A program made the translations under genes and the position numbers. Of a DNA stretch of 64,000 bases, positions 21,967 to 34,037 are shown in pieces. Location: positions 17,355,531 through 17,419,530 of the forward strand of contig NC_063443.1 of the NCBI RefSeq assembly GCF_020379485.1. Reading direction: 5' to 3'. The first letter of the stretch is position 1. Each line of letters opens with the position of its first letter. Under the pieces are notes generated by a model that had not been told where the DNA came from, did no database searches, and worked only from the letters and a program-made list of their open reading frames with translations. Source of the stretch: Brassica napus (Eukaryota > Streptophyta > Magnoliopsida > Brassicales > Brassicaceae).

Positions 21967-22801
21967 ATGGAAGGGATTGGATTACGTGGAGAGATTCTCC
22001 GTCTCGGGTTCACGCCACGCCGTGGTGTCTCCGGCCGCTCTCCGGTTCTCCGGAGAGCTATGGTGATAAAGATGAGAGACCGCAGCAAGAACAGGAAGCC
22101 ACTGCAGAGAGGTCGCATGCTCAGTATCGAAGCGATTCAAGCCGTTCAAGCTCTAAAGCGAGCCAATCCTCCTCCTCCTTCAACGTCTCCGTCTTCCTCC
22201 TCATCGATGCTTGATCGCGTAATCGATTCCAAAATCCGCCGGCTCTTGAAATTCGATATGGTCGCCGTTCTTCGAGAGCTATTACGCCAGAACGAGTGCT
22301 CTCTATCTCTCAAGGTTTCATCATCTCTCTCACTCTCTCCATCACGTTTCCGCTGTGTTCGATCTCAAAATTCGTTTTCAGGTTTTCGAAGAGATTCGAA
22401 AGGAGTATTGGTACAAGCCTCAGGTGAGACTATACGCAGATATGATCGCTGTAATGGCGGATAACAGTTTGATAGAGGAGCTCAACTACCTTTACGCAGC
22501 TATGAAGTCAGAGAAGGGATTAGTGGCTGACACTGAGAGCTTCAACACGCTCTTGGTGATTCTTCTGAATCATAAGCTGTTTGAACTTGTCATGGACTGT
22601 TATGCTTTTATGCAATCGATAGGGTATGAGCCTGACAGGACTTCCTTTAGAATCCTAGTTCAGGGTCTTGAATCCAATGGCGAAATGGGGTTATCGAGTA
22701 TCGTTAGGCAAGATGCTCTTGAGTATTATGGCGAATCGCTCGAGTTTAGTGAAGAAATTGAAGACATCTCTAGTCTGTTGATCCCACAATGGAGAAGATA
22801 A
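21967..22801 (+). CDS. THA8-like short PPR protein
   Basis: Two exons (21967-22314 and 22382-22801) encode 255 residues. The N-terminus is rich in Arg/Ser (GLRGEILRLGFTPRRGVSGR), consistent with an organelle targeting peptide. The rest matches the THA8/THA8-like group of short PPR proteins: KNRKPLQRGRMLSIEAIQAV, LLKFDMVAVLRELLRQNE, VFEEIRKEYWYKPQVRLYAD and SFNTLLVILLNHKLFELVMD. About four helical-hairpin repeats are present and no DYW or E domain. THA8 itself binds chloroplast introns; this paralogue probably acts on organellar RNA, but its target cannot be read here. Confidence 0.85.
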
Positions 22802-23432
22802 AGTTTAGAGATTGGAGCTTAAGTAGTAGCTTGAAGTTTGATCATACTGTGTACTGAACTCTATAAAGTAGACCCATTTTTCTATCTGATTTGTGTAGCC
22901 GCGAGTAGGGCTGGGTTGCGGGTCAAACCCGCCTGCGGGTTGCAAAATCTACCAACCCACCCCGCATAAAATACTCATAACCCGCACCCAAATCGATTTT
23001 TCAAATTGTTCCGGGTCAAACGGGCCTTGCCCCGCGGGTAACGTAGCCGCGAGGCTGTTTGGTATCAATCAGATGATGTATCACGGCTAGCCACACCGTC
23101 TCATTTAGGCATTATAAGTTGTAACATTGGAACTAGGACTGTTACCGATAGCACCAGAGAAGATATGAACTTAAATCTGTTCCTAAGTCAGTCAGTGGAA
23201 ACCACTAACAGCTTAAAGTCCACAACTACTTGTTGAGTATTCATTAGCTTGAGAGTCTCAGAAGTTCATCAATTCATTATGCAAATTCATATACAATACG
23301 CAAAATAAATAAGAATTTGTAAAACCAAAAGTTTTATTCCAAAACGACGTCGCTGCGTCTCGGTGTGCTCAAATAGGAAGGAAATGTTTTTTTTGTTTCT
23401 TCAATTTTCGGTAGTGGCTGTGGCTGAAGAAG
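22802..23432. other. PPR-gene 3' flank, MITE-like insertion and PEN-2 promoter
   Basis: No gene seen. It holds the GC-rich repeat element at 22895-23053 (listed separately). An AAAACGACGTCG motif lies at 23341-23352, about 80 bases upstream of the PEN-2 ATG; this ACGACGTC type of palindrome recurs upstream of crucifer housekeeping genes. Confidence 0.5.
22895..23053. mobile_element. Small GC-rich MITE-like insertion flanked by 11-base direct repeats
   Basis: A 137-base GC-rich segment (22906-23042), made of repeated GCGGGTT/AACCCGC-type words in both orientations, is flanked by perfect direct repeats GTAGCCGCGAG (22895-22905 and 23043-23053). Its start TAGGGCTGGGTTGCGGGTC resembles ends of non-autonomous hAT-like elements. 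Terminal inverted repeats are imperfect, so the class is uncertain. Confidence 0.6.
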
Positions 23433-24031
23433 ATGGAGGCTTCACGGAGCGACGAATCCAATCTGAGCCCTAACCGCGATCGGAGATCAAATCCGAATCC
23501 GGTTCATAACTCTATAATCTCTTCAGCGCAGGTTTGGCCAACGATCGACGGTCCGTTGGGGTTAACGGAGGAAGCATCGGTGGATTACGCGCGTCGATTC
23601 TACAAGTTCGGATTCGCTCTCTTGCCGTGGCTCTGGGCTGTCAATTGCTTCTACTTCTGGCCTGTTCTCCGTCACTCTCGGGCTTTCCCTCAGATCCGAA
23701 ACTGTAAGTTTTCAGATTATTACAGATACATTGTGGAGTCATTGATGATCCAGTGATCAGTGTAGATAATGTGTTCTATGTTTAAATGTTCTGTCACTGG
23801 TTTTGGATATGATTTAAGAAGATTCAGACTTTTGTATGTACCTTACAACTCTTCTTGTGATGTTTTGTAGATGTTGTTAGGTCAGCAATTGGGTTTAGTG
23901 TCTTCACAGCTCTTCTTTCAGCGTGGGCTTTGACATTCTCCATAGGGGGGGAAGAGCTTTTTGGACCTGTTTGGGATAAGTTGGTTATGTACAACGTTGC
24001 TGACCGTCTTGGCTTGGCTGGCTTGGCTTAG
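23433..24031 (+). CDS. PEN2: Gamma-secretase subunit PEN-2
   Basis: Two exons (23433-23703 and 23871-24031) encode 143 residues. PEN-2 is the small subunit that activates presenilin in gamma-secretase, an intramembrane protease. The family pattern is clear after a plant-specific polar N-terminus of about 50 residues: DYARRFYKFGFALLPWLWAV then NCFYFWPVLRH, SAIGFSVFTALLSAWALTFS (second membrane segment) and the conserved end FGPVWDKLVMYNVAD. The extended N-terminus explains the length compared with about 100 residues in animals. Gene order (about At5g09310) agrees. Plant function is poorly known. Confidence 0.95.
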
Positions 24032-24567
24032 CTCTCTCCCACTCTCTCGTTTATCTTTGACATGCAGAAACTGAAAGATCTCAAGGGGCCCTTCTTATGT
24101 TTTCTTATGTGAGCATTACTTGTTTAATGAAAATTGATGAGATCCATGTTGTGAATATAAAATGGAGTTTGAACATTATGTTAAGGCAAATAGTTCTCAA
24201 GAGATGTTTCATATATTTCTTGATCGAATTCAAATCATCAGTAATTAGCATTAAAGTACTAAATATAGCAAGCCAAGTTAAAAAAAAAACTAGTTGTTAA
24301 CCAATAATAAAACGGTTATACTATTTTCTTTTTACTTTTAGAAGGTTGCTTCAAGTTGTTACAACTTACAACTCCTCTACTTCTTCATGAACTCACACTA
24401 AATAGAAATAAGAAACTAACCTTTTCTTTTGGTTAACAAAGAAACAAACTCGATCTCTCATATATACACTCCGTGTGTAGACCTCATTCTTCAAAACACA
24501 ACATAGCTTGTAATCATAAACCTTAACCTTCCTTTTCGATCTTGATTCACATATCAAATCAAGAATC
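24032..24567 (+). other. PEN-2 3' flank and pectate lyase promoter
   Basis: AT-rich spacer with no credible ORF; short ORFs here lack any family feature. Confidence 0.4.
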
Positions 24568-25881
24568 ATGGTTAGATTCTTGACCATCGCGTTCATTCCC
24601 TTCTTGACCATTTTGTTTGTGGCAAATGTCTTGGATGCCACGGAACTGAATGTAATGGACAAATGTTGGAGACCAAACCCACATTGGCGTAAAGTCCGTA
24701 ATCAGCTGGCACGGTGTTCTGTCGGATTCGCCGGTAAAATGACGGGAAACATCGGTAAAGGAGTAACACAATACAAAGTAACCGACCCTTCTGATAATCC
24801 TCTAAACCCCAAACCAGGAACCCTAAGATATGCAGCAACTCTCATCAAAGGCAAAAAATGGATCACGTTCAAAAGGAACATGAAGATCAACCTCCACAAA
24901 CCGCTACTAATCAGCAGCTTCACCACACTCGATGGCCGCGGTGTTAGCGTTCACATCTCCGGTCCCGCTTGTCTCATAGTCTACAAAGCCACCGATGTGA
25001 TCATCCATGGACTCAAAATCCATGACTGCAAAGCTCACCCACCGAGCTCGGTGATGGGACCAGACTCAAAGATCATGGAACTTGGACAAGTGGACGGAGA
25101 TGCAATCAGGCTAGTCACGGCTAAGAAAGTGTGGATCGACCACAACACGTTATATGACTGCGAAGACGGGCTATTAGACGTCACGAGAGGGAGTACTGAC
25201 GTCACGGTGTCGAACAATTGGTTTAGGAACCAGGACAAGGTCATGCTTCTTGGACATGATGATGGATATGTGAGAGACAAAGATATGAGAGTCACTGTTG
25301 TGTTTAACCACTTTGGTCCTAACTGCAACCAGAGAATGCCACGGTACATATATAAAAATCGTCTTTATAAAATTTGTTTGTAACCATTTGCATGAAACTA
25401 AACGCTTTTATTTAATATAATTTGTTATATCGATATGCAGAGTGAGACATGGATATGCTCATGTGGCGAATAACTATTATCAAGGATGGACTCAATACGC
25501 TATTGGCGGAAGCATGAGCCCTCGCGTGAAGAGCGAATCAAACTACTTCGTCGCACCAGAATCCGGACGCAAAGAGGTACGTACTATCAAACCGCAATCG
25601 CGAAGTATGAAACGCAAACGCATTTTATTCTCATCTAACGTTCGAGTATTGTGTAGATAACTTGGAAGAAACATAGCCAAGGTGATAAAATGCAATGGAA
25701 GTTCTACTCGGTGAATGATTATATGGAGAACGGAGCTTGTTTCGGCCTACAGAAAGGTATTGGAAAAGCCCGGCCCAATTACGGCCCATCTCAAAGGTTC
25801 ACAGTAGCGGACGCTAAGACCGTTAAAAAACTCACTTCTTCAGCTGGAGCGTTGCACTGCACCAGAAACTCCGTCTGCTAG
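24568..25881 (+). CDS. Pectate lyase (polysaccharide lyase family 1)
   Basis: Three exons (24568-25343, 25441-25576, 25657-25881) encode 378 residues. The enzyme cleaves de-esterified pectin in the wall by beta-elimination. A signal peptide (TIAFIPFLTILFVANVLDA) is followed by CWRPNPHWRKVRNQLARC. The PL1 parallel beta-helix shows WITFKRNMKINLHKPLLISS, WIDHNTLYDCEDGLLDVTRG (calcium-binding acidic residues), VMLLGHDDGYVRDKDMRVTV and CNQRMPRVRHGYAHVANNYY, which carries the catalytic Arg. The active-site region is complete, though several positions differ from the commonest plant form (NQDKVMLLGH where many have HHDEVMLLGH). Position matches the pectate lyase at about At5g09280. Confidence 0.93.
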
Positions 25882-26134
25882 AACGCAAGCGTTGTCTTGT
25901 CTTTTACATCCATACACATGAATATGTATAACTGTCTAAGAACGATATATACCAATAAATAAATAAAAGTTTAAAGAAAGCAGAGTGAAAACCTTCTGAT
26001 ATAGAATTGGTTGTACTTGAATTTGAGTTTATACAATAAGCCTATGCTGGTAAACAACAAAAGCATTGTAACAAAACAGATCTCGTCATGAGTCTAACAG
26101 AGACAGTGTGTTTTGATTATAAACTAGTAACTAA

Positions 26135-26473
26135 TCAAGGCACTGATGATGTCTTGTCAGAAACTGAAGAAGATTTGTCTACTGATTTAGAAGCTGTTGC
26201 TGCTGCTGCTGCTTGTTCGTCTTGGACGAGTTTCCTAAGTTTAGTCTGAAGACCACGAACTCGATCCTCGGTTCTCCTAAGCTTCCTCCATCTATAAGCA
26301 GTCCAAAGGAAAAGACCGCCGTAGACAACAGTGTAAGAACCCCAAACGTATGGATAAGCCTCGGCGTGATCTCTTAGTTTCTTGTATTGTTCTTCGATCG
26401 CTCCTACAAAGCCAGGAGCCACTTGGTTTGGCTGGCTCTCCTGGTTTTCTAATCCGCTCTGCTCCGTCGCCAT
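26135..26473 (-). CDS. Small protein with one membrane segment, function unknown
   Basis: A single-exon 112-residue frame starting at 26473. A polar N-terminus (GAIEEQYKKLRDHAEAYPY) is followed by one hydrophobic segment (VWGSYTVVYGGLFLWTAYRW), a basic stretch RKLRRTEDRVRGLQTKLRKL likely to form a short coiled coil, then a poly-Ala/Ser tail. This fits a conserved plant transmembrane protein of unknown role (about At5g09270). The tail-side basic residues suggest a cytosolic or stromal C-terminus. No enzyme motif is seen. Confidence 0.8.
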   Translation of the reverse strand: MATEQSGLENQESQPNQVAPGFVGAIEEQYKKLRDHAEAYPYVWGSYTVVYGGLFLWTAYRWRKLRRTEDRVRGLQTKLRKLVQDEQAAAAATASKSVDKSSSVSDKTSSVP

Positions 26474-27570
26474 CTCAGATCACAAACCAGCTGCTGACAA
26501 AATCTAAAGAGAGAGAAAAAAAAAAGGAAGTCTACAAAGTAAGAAAGATGAGCTTACATCATGCAGAAGAGTTACATTGAAGTTAATGTTATAGGAACCT
26601 TACTTAAAAAATAAAATTGGTTACTTTTGATGCGAAATAAATAAACTTTGCAGAAACCAAATTGGGGAGGAGAGATCTATGAAATGGGAATGCAGTACAA
26701 TTTTAAAATCAACAATCTCTGAGGCATTTGCACAAACACTTTATATGCATCTAGGAGATGTATGGGTACAGCCGTACAGGAAATTAAATTCATTTCTCTC
26801 CTAAACAAGATCTTTATCATCTCGTCTAGGAAATAAGAAAATGAAAAAAAAACTAAAACAAAGTTTACCTTTTGAGTTAGAAGAAGCGTTGACAAAGTCG
26901 TCGTCGTGTAAGAGCGATAAGGATTTTGAAATTAAGAAGCTCAGAGAGCCATCGCAGCTTAAACCCTATAAAACCCCCCCAACCAGATCGAGAGACAGAG
27001 AGAGAGAGATTGACAGCTGAGGAGAGTCCAGAGTTAATAATACTCCTTTCCCTGACGGTCTGGTCTGGTCTGGTCTGGTTATTGGTTTTCTTTGGTATAA
27101 CAGATTAAATTAAATTACGGTTTGGTTTAACATGCAACTCTTTATTGTTATCAATCTTCTTCCTTTATTACAAATCAAAGAAAAACATAACAATTATCAT
27201 CAATCTTCTTCTATTTATTTACTTCAATTTGTATAAAACACAAAAACAAATGTATACATTTTGAAATCTGATAACAAAACTGGTATTAGAATGACATTTT
27301 CCCATTTCACAAATATCTTTGTTAATTGTTATCCATCAATTATGTCAAACACTCTTAATTTTTAGAAACCAACCAAAACATTCATGAAACATAATGATCA
27401 ACATTTTCTTTTTCATGTCACACTGGAAATTCCAAGAACCTTGTTCTTTTGCAAGCTTTACACAATGAGCTTCATGAGCCCACAGAAGAAAAAAGTGTCA
27501 AGAGAAAGAATGGTAATAATCCAGGGATGGTGGGGCTATATATGGTTCCATCACATTCTTCTCTTCTGAA
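26474..27570. other. Leader/promoter of the small membrane protein gene and 3' flank of VPS20.2
   Basis: The minus-strand gene at 26135 has its leader and probably a 5' UTR intron here (an AG-rich stretch at 26500-26530; a possible first exon around 26880-27010 with a (GA)n tract at 26993-27010). A short TCTGG repeat lies at 27058-27078. No other coding region is supported. Confidence 0.45.
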
Positions 27571-28311
27571 TCAAGCTTCCAAAGGTTCTTCAAGTACTGC
27601 ACCCAAAACAAAAAACATGCCTCACTTTTAAAGCTTCTTTCTATGAAGCAAATTCTTATACAAATACGAAGAAGAAAAATAACCTTTTCTCTTTGGTGAA
27701 GAGATTTCTGCAGTAGCATTGGGAGCGAGGGGTTGTTTTGTTGGCACATCAGGGAGATCCAATATCTCGTCTTCTTCACGCACGAGCTCTGTTGTAGGCA
27801 CGTCAGGCATGTCTTCCACATTGAGCTTAAAAACAAACAAATATATATAACCAATTTGACTCCATTCAAGAAGATTATAACAACGAAAATGGTACTAGAA
27901 GAAACATGAACAAGGAGAATGTAAACTATGATAGTGATACCTGACTTTCTAGGTTGTCGAATTCTGCTAAGATCTCTTCTTCATCTTCTTCTGATAGTTT
28001 CTCCCCTAATATGGCACTCAGCTCCTAAAACCCCAAATAGTTTAACAAGTTAGACAAAGCAAGCGAATACAAAAATGCTTATTTGGTAACTCACATCCTG
28101 ATAAGCCTTGGCCTCGGCAGTGTCATCCATTAGCTTTTGAACATCATCAAGGTTGACTTCACTCTGAATCGCTTTAATCGCACTGTTGCCTTGCTTTAGG
28201 CTCTCAAAGACTGCCTTCTGCTTGCTTGTTAGCTCAATATCTGCCAACTGAGAGTCATGCCAATATGTTTGTTTTTAGGTTTCTTCAACAGACTAAACCT
28301 AAAGGGATCAA

Positions 28312-28356
<45 letters not shown>

Positions 28357-29012
28357 TACTTGTTGTTCGACATTGATGACCCACTGATCCACTTGCTTCA
28401 ATAAGTCTTCTTGCGTCCGCTTCTTCTTCAATGCTAACAAAGCCCTGTCTTTCCTCTTCTCCCGGATTAAGTCCCTCGCAGCTTGCTTTTCGGCTTCAAT
28501 CACTTTCTCAAGCTTCACGAAGGGTTTAAAAGAAACAAGAAGTTTAAGAAAAATAAATCAAGAAGCTAAGATTACAAGAAACCGCATTCCATTTCTCAAA
28601 CTGACTAAATTAACAACCGATGATTATCATTAGCATGACATAATTATCAAAATTTGGATCCAAGACACATTCTAAAGGAAACTTCAACACCCATTTGAAA
28701 AATCAAGTCTTTGAACAAGCCAGCCAAAGTCAAGCAAAGTGAAGACCTTTAGTTGTTCATCTAGCTTCCAACAGTGAGTATATTAGAATTAGCAGAAACT
28801 TGAGAAACCTTTAACCTCCTCCCATGATCTATTGGTGAATCAAACTCTCAGTCACCCTTTCAATCTCAGATTCAAGAAAAAGATCCAGTTCGAGCAAGGA
28901 AAGAAGAAACCTGTTGCTGATATTGACCAAGCTTGCGCCTTTGGGTTTTGAGAGAGAGGATCGCTCGATCGACCTCCGTGATCTTTGGTTTCTTCACGAA
29001 CATATTCCCCAT
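27571..29012 (-). CDS. VPS20.2: ESCRT-III subunit VPS20 (CHMP6 family), VPS20.2
   Basis: About 215 residues. The start at 29012 reads [19 protein letters not shown], with Gly2 in an N-myristoylation context. VPS20 links ESCRT-II to the membrane-cutting ESCRT-III polymer at multivesicular endosomes. The Snf7-type basic helical core is read across exons: [54 protein letters not shown], and [20 protein letters not shown]. The acidic C-terminal helices include [20 protein letters not shown] and the end [11 protein letters not shown], a likely MIT-interacting region. An intron holds a (TA)n microsatellite at about 28313-28352. It shares a short spacer with KIWI on the other strand. Position matches about At5g09260. 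Confidence 0.92.
28313..28352. repeat. (TA)n microsatellite in a VPS20.2 intron
   Basis: An uninterrupted run of about 20 TA dinucleotides inside an intron, 20 bases from the 5' splice site at about 28360. It is likely to be length-polymorphic. Confidence 0.9.
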
Positions 29013-29355
29013 CTCTGCTCCACTTTTGAGAACTACGCGATTTCAATCCCAAAGTCTCAATCTTTTTCAGTTTTTCATAAACCACAAAGCCTAAAAAGCT
29101 TCCGCCTTTTATGTTTTAACCGCGCGTTTTCTCAAACTCGCGTTTTAAAATTGCGTTCCGAATCTAACAGCTGTTCAATAGTTATAATTGTATCACACGT
29201 ACTACAACAGCGCGTGTTCGGTGAACGCAACTTCATAAATACGCGAGAAGAGACGCGACGTTTCACTTTCCGTCAAGAGTCTTGTGTAAAAAGAATCTGT
29301 GATTTGTCTGATTTTTGGTTTTGCGAGTGTACTTTGGTCTGAAAGAAAAAAAAAA
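29013..29355. promoter_or_regulatory. Bidirectional promoter between VPS20.2 and KIWI
   Basis: Only 343 bases separate the two divergent start codons. The middle is rich in CGCG words (around 29115-29155 and 29205-29260), unusual in this AT-rich window. No clear TATA box is seen for either gene. Confidence 0.65.
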
Positions 29356-30212
29356 ATGTCGTGGAGAGGAAAACGAAAAGACGAGGATGTCCGAGCATCA
29401 GATGACGATTCTGAAACCCACGCTCCGGCTAAGAAAGTCGCAAAGCCAGCCGAATCCTCCGAGGAGTCTGACGACATCGTCGTCTGCAATGTGAGTCTAT
29501 CTACTATAATAACAGTGAGATTTAAGGTTTAAGTTCTGATTTTGCTCAAATTGGGTTTTTAATTAAATTGGGTTTTGGTGAAATTAGGGTTTATAATGAA
29601 TGTTTGTTGGGGCTTTTGTATTCAGATATCGAAGAACAGGAGAGTCTCTGTGAGGAATTGGAACGGGAAGATTTGGATTGACATACGTGAGTTCTATGTC
29701 AAGGACGGTAAAACTTTGCCTGGCAAGAAAGGTATACTCTCTTTTCCGTTCTTTCTTTCTTTCTTGTGAGTGTTCCTAGTCTTCTCTCGTTTGACCATTG
29801 CAAACATGTGTTAGTTTAGTTCAGTTTTTTGTTACTGTTTTGCGTTTTTAAGTGTATGCATCTTACTTTTGGGTGGAGACTGTTAAAGTTACTTCATCTA
29901 ATAACGGGCAATTCTACGGAGTGAGACTGTACTAGTGTAGTGTCGATACTGTTTGTCTCTAGGAACAGCTAAAACATTTGCGTAAATATTGTTGACATTT
30001 ACAAGTTTGTTTAATATTTTGCAGGTATCTCTCTAAGTGTGGATCAGGTATTTAACATCCTTCTCCCTCTTTTTATGAATTCAATAAGTCCTTACTTTTA
30101 GCTATTAGCTCCTTATGTCTTACCTTACCCATAATGTTTTCTTATATTGCAGTGGAACACTCTTCGGAACCACGCAGATGGTATTGATAAGGCGCTCGCT
30201 GACCTTTCTTAG
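29356..30212 (+). CDS. KIWI: KIWI, PC4-type ssDNA-binding transcriptional coactivator
   Basis: Four exons (29356-29490, 29626-29731, 30025-30047, 30153-30212) encode 107 residues. It starts MSWRGKRKDEDVRASDDDSE, an acidic/Ser N-terminus, followed by the PC4 (Sub1) domain: ISKNRRVSVRNWNGKIWIDI, REFYVKDGKTLPGKKGISLS, VDQWNTLRNHADGIDKAL. PC4 proteins bind single-stranded DNA as dimers and assist transcription by Pol II; plant KIWI pairs with KELP. All junctions are GT/AG and in frame. Position matches about At5g09250. Confidence 0.96.
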
Positions 30213-32070
30213 TTTTTTTTTAAACTTGAATTGTATCATCGGGGGTAGTAAAGTCTAGTAGAAGATGATGACTCCAAGTGTTTTTGTTATTTGGATCTGC
30301 TTAAGCCTTTTGACGGTGTATCATGGAATCTTTCTATCTCTTTTGGTTCAGACATGCTTTAGTCGGAGCATTGCCTTAAAAAATGATGATCACTCTTTTA
30401 TTTTCTGCTGAAATTATAACTTGAGATACATAGGAATAGAGGTGTGCACTAACAAATTGGATTCAAGTTGGGTGAACTTACAAATGTTACAATAGCCACT
30501 TGATTGATTATTCTCTAATAATCTAATTCAGGGAATTGTCAACAGTAAATTAAACTGAAGCAAGAGGTCTTTGAATTGAAATACTGACTCAGCTGCCAAA
30601 TCCAAAAAATCTTAAGTCAATTTCAACATCTAAAAGTGACTTTCTCTCAAGACTTTATCCTTCTTCAAATTATAGTGTGCAAAGGACCTGTTGTCGCCTT
30701 CTCCGTTAGTAAATGATGTGCCGGTTAGCTAACGATTCAGATGAGAATCCTGTTTTCGAAAGAGGTCATGAGAGCAAACTGTCAAGGTGCAGTTGGTTTT
30801 TTGGCATAGGATTATGCTCTCAGCTTTGGCATACTAACATTTACAAATTGGATCGTGTCCTGCGTCATTGTACACGCAATTCATCCAATCTTTTGTGTGC
30901 ATCTCAGTCAATATCACTGATTAACTTAGGCTTTTCATTTCTCACTGTTGTTTACATTCAATCCCTATAGAGAGAGCGAATCTTGAAGGAGGGTGAAGCA
31001 GTGGCTGTATCATTAAACACCAAAAAAAAAAACTCAGCACATGAAGCTAGTGAGTCATATGTACTTTCTGCATCTTCCTAATATCTGAAACAGTCATATG
31101 TTTCCTGTGTAAGATACTGTTTGTCCTCTGATTACTGAATAAGTGGGAGCACGAGGAAGGCATGTGTACATTTGTGGGTCTGACTTTCGATGCATTAGTA
31201 CCAAACCTTGAAGCTTTAGCCTTTAGTGCTTTATGGGTTGTACTTTTCAGACACGTGCCTTAAATTAAGGGTAGATACTTGCAAACTTTCAAAGATTCTA
31301 ATCATTTCCAAGATCCAAGAACCATACATGTTCTTGATAAGTCAAAGGTAAACATTAATGTATATAATTTTATCACAATAGGGCTGCTGGGTGGACAGCT
31401 TACTTTGACTATTGAGGAATTTCTCCTTCAAGCAAAACCATCCAAGTTGCTCCTTTTTAGCTTTCACTTTATTGTTTTATAAAACGCAATGAAATGTCAG
31501 TGTCACTTTGATTCAAATTCCATCTTACCATCACCATGACTGTAAATGATAACCATTAAAAGGAATTAATATAATAAAAATGGATGGAATAAGATGAGTG
31601 AAATTGTTTTTAAAATATAGTATATTCATTTCATTCATTCTTTGTCAAAATTGTTGAGAATTATTTATGAATGTTTTTCTTTGTATTTTTCTTTTTGAAA
31701 TAGATGATGGAATGTTTTTCTTTCTCTTTTTTCTCAATGTCATTCTACACCTTTCCATTCTGAAAATTAGTAATACAGTTGTAAGTTGTAACCCATGTTT
31801 TCAGCATATCCACTCATTTGTACTATAAAAGATGCAATCGATAAAACTATCTCATTAAACGAAATCTACAACTTGATTACTCTAAACTGCATGGTTTAAG
31901 GCATATACTTATAACATATTTGATAAACTTTATTTTAAAGATGATACGATACATCAAATGGAAACTTAAATTATACACATTTTCAAATCTTTTTTAAATG
32001 CTTAACATAAACAATAAGCTTTATACACCAAATTTTCTTGTGTTCATTGGTCCTCTATGATCACCAATCA
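30213..32070. other. Gene-poor spacer between KIWI and AAP2
   Basis: 1.86 kb of AT-rich DNA. The two convergent genes place their 3' UTRs here. ORFs at 30713-30970 and 31279-31482 have no family features or splice context, so none is called. In Arabidopsis a few genes lie in this interval; I see no clear remnant of them. Confidence 0.45.
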
Positions 32071-34037
32071 TCAATACGTAGTCTGGAAAGGCTTGTAGAC
32101 CTTAAGATCAAGCATTACTCCAGCAATTGAACCAACTCCAGCGACCACAGAGATCACTAAACAAGAAACACTAAGCATCTGCAAACAAACCCACCTCGTG
32201 CTCCATTTCTCCACCTTCCTCTGCTTAATATACATCTCCACCGGAAAATAAACCGTCAACGGCCAAAACCCTAAGGCCCCCAAGATCCCAACCACGTCGT
32301 TGAAGAACGGCATCAGCATCGATATCACCGTGGTTAGAACGACGAAACAGCACCTGAACACTACCCTGAAAACGTTTGTTTTGTACGGAGACCTAAACCC
32401 TGGGATCTTGAACACGAGTTCCTTGGTGAGCAAGTCATTGTCTGGAAACCTCTCCGAGACTGACTTTTCAGCGAAGGCGAAGATGGGCTGAGAAAAGACT
32501 TGGTAAGCTCCGATGAGGTGGACTACGATGGCGGCGTTGGCTATGTCGAGGAGCCAAAAGGGGTTGTAGAATCCGAAACCAGTGAGGAGGTTTCCTGGTG
32601 CTGCATCTCCAAAGGCTGCGTAGCCCATTGAGCCGCATAGCATGTAGAAGATGGTTGTGATTGCAATGCTGAGTTTTGTAGCTTTCTTCATCGTTTTTGA
32701 TTCTGATGGTGGTGATCTTACAGTATCCTAGATACAGAGAACCAACAGAAATAAATAAACTGTAGCTTGTGTTCCAAGAAACTGTGAATCTTTAGTGTTG
32801 TTAACCTATAAAGTTGAATTTTTTTTTTAGGGTTGTATAAAAAATGGAAGCTTGTGTTCCAAGAAAGGTTTTTATTTTATTACCTGAATCTCAATTAGGA
32901 CAACAGAGTAAGAGTAAGCAAAGGCAATGTCTCCAAGTGCTTGAAAGGTTCTCCATATCTTCTGTGTTTGAGTCACTGCTCCTATGCTTATTCCTGTGAG
33001 ACTTCCTTTGAATACTCCATTTGCTAGAGAGATTCCAAATCAAAGATTTAGCTTTTTTTTTCTTTTCAAATTAAGCTTTTAGGAGAATATTTTTAGTTAT
33101 TACTCACCAGCAACTTGAACAATGCCGAGAGATAGACCAATGGCAGAGTAAGTAAAAGACATGACAGCTGCTACAATGGAGATCCACCAAATCTGGTCGA
33201 AGTCAGGAACCTGGGAGAGCAAGATCTCTGTCACACCGAAGATGATCATGTAAGGGTTGCTAGACATGTGACACGGGTCTTTTCCACCGCTCTTGTGGAA
33301 ACAGTTCGATCTCTTGATCGCCCTGCATGATCCATCAAATGTTGTTAGTTCTATATCTTGTTTGAAGCTTGTGTCACAAGTAAAACTAAGAAACACTCAC
33401 ATCATGCTTATGGATGCTGCGATTGTGTAACCGATCGCGACACCAAACAGATTCAAGTATTGAATCAGCCCACAGATCTTGAACTTAAACCCACCTGTAA
33501 TAAAAACAGAATATCTCAACATTTAATACAAAAAGCAGAGGAAAAAAACAGAGTGAGATTACTAAAGAACAGACTATTTATTACCGAGAATGGATCGAAC
33601 AGCGTCCATGTAAGTGTAGTTTCTCTTGCCCGAGACTGCATCTCCGGTTCTGTAGCAGTCGCTGAGAAGTGTAGAAGAGTAGAGAGTAACTAAAGAGAAC
33701 AATAGCATCACCGCAGGTCCAGCGACCCATCCGAGCTGTGCAATGGCCCATGCCAACGAGAGAACGCCGGATCCGATAACTGCTGTAATGATATGAGCGC
33801 TTGCGGTCCAAACAGTCCCTGGATTATTATTATAACAAAGAAGACACGTTTTTAGTATTGCGTTAATTATGTAACAATTAAAAAAGTTTGACATTTTTTG
33901 TTTTGTTTAAGATTGTAACCTGTTCTTTTGAGACGGCCATCATCGTCGAAGCATTTGAAAGCTGGTTGTTGAGGGACGGCCATGTCAAAGACTTGGTGGC
34001 CGTGATGGTGGTTGTTGGCGGCAGCGGTTGCACCCAT
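32071..34037 (-). CDS. AAP2: Amino acid permease AAP2
   Basis: A seven-exon amino acid/proton symporter of about 480 residues, starting [20 protein letters not shown] at 34037 immediately after an intron end. AAP2 loads and redistributes amino acids between xylem and phloem. Family marks are [100 protein letters not shown] and the last exon [20 protein letters not shown] through [11 protein letters not shown]. About eleven membrane segments are expected. A 67-base segment flanked by 18-base direct repeats sits in one intron (32764-32866). Sequence and order (about At5g09220) give AAP2. Confidence 0.95.

Noticed and set aside
19582..22801. VPS9 gene and PPR gene read as one fused protein
   Set aside because: The VPS9 frame has its own stop at 21614 and the PPR frame its own ATG and targeting-like N-terminus at 21967, with a GA-rich leader between.
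30713..30970. ORF between KIWI and AAP2 as a separate gene
   Set aside because: No family features, no promoter or splice signals, and composition like the surrounding spacer.
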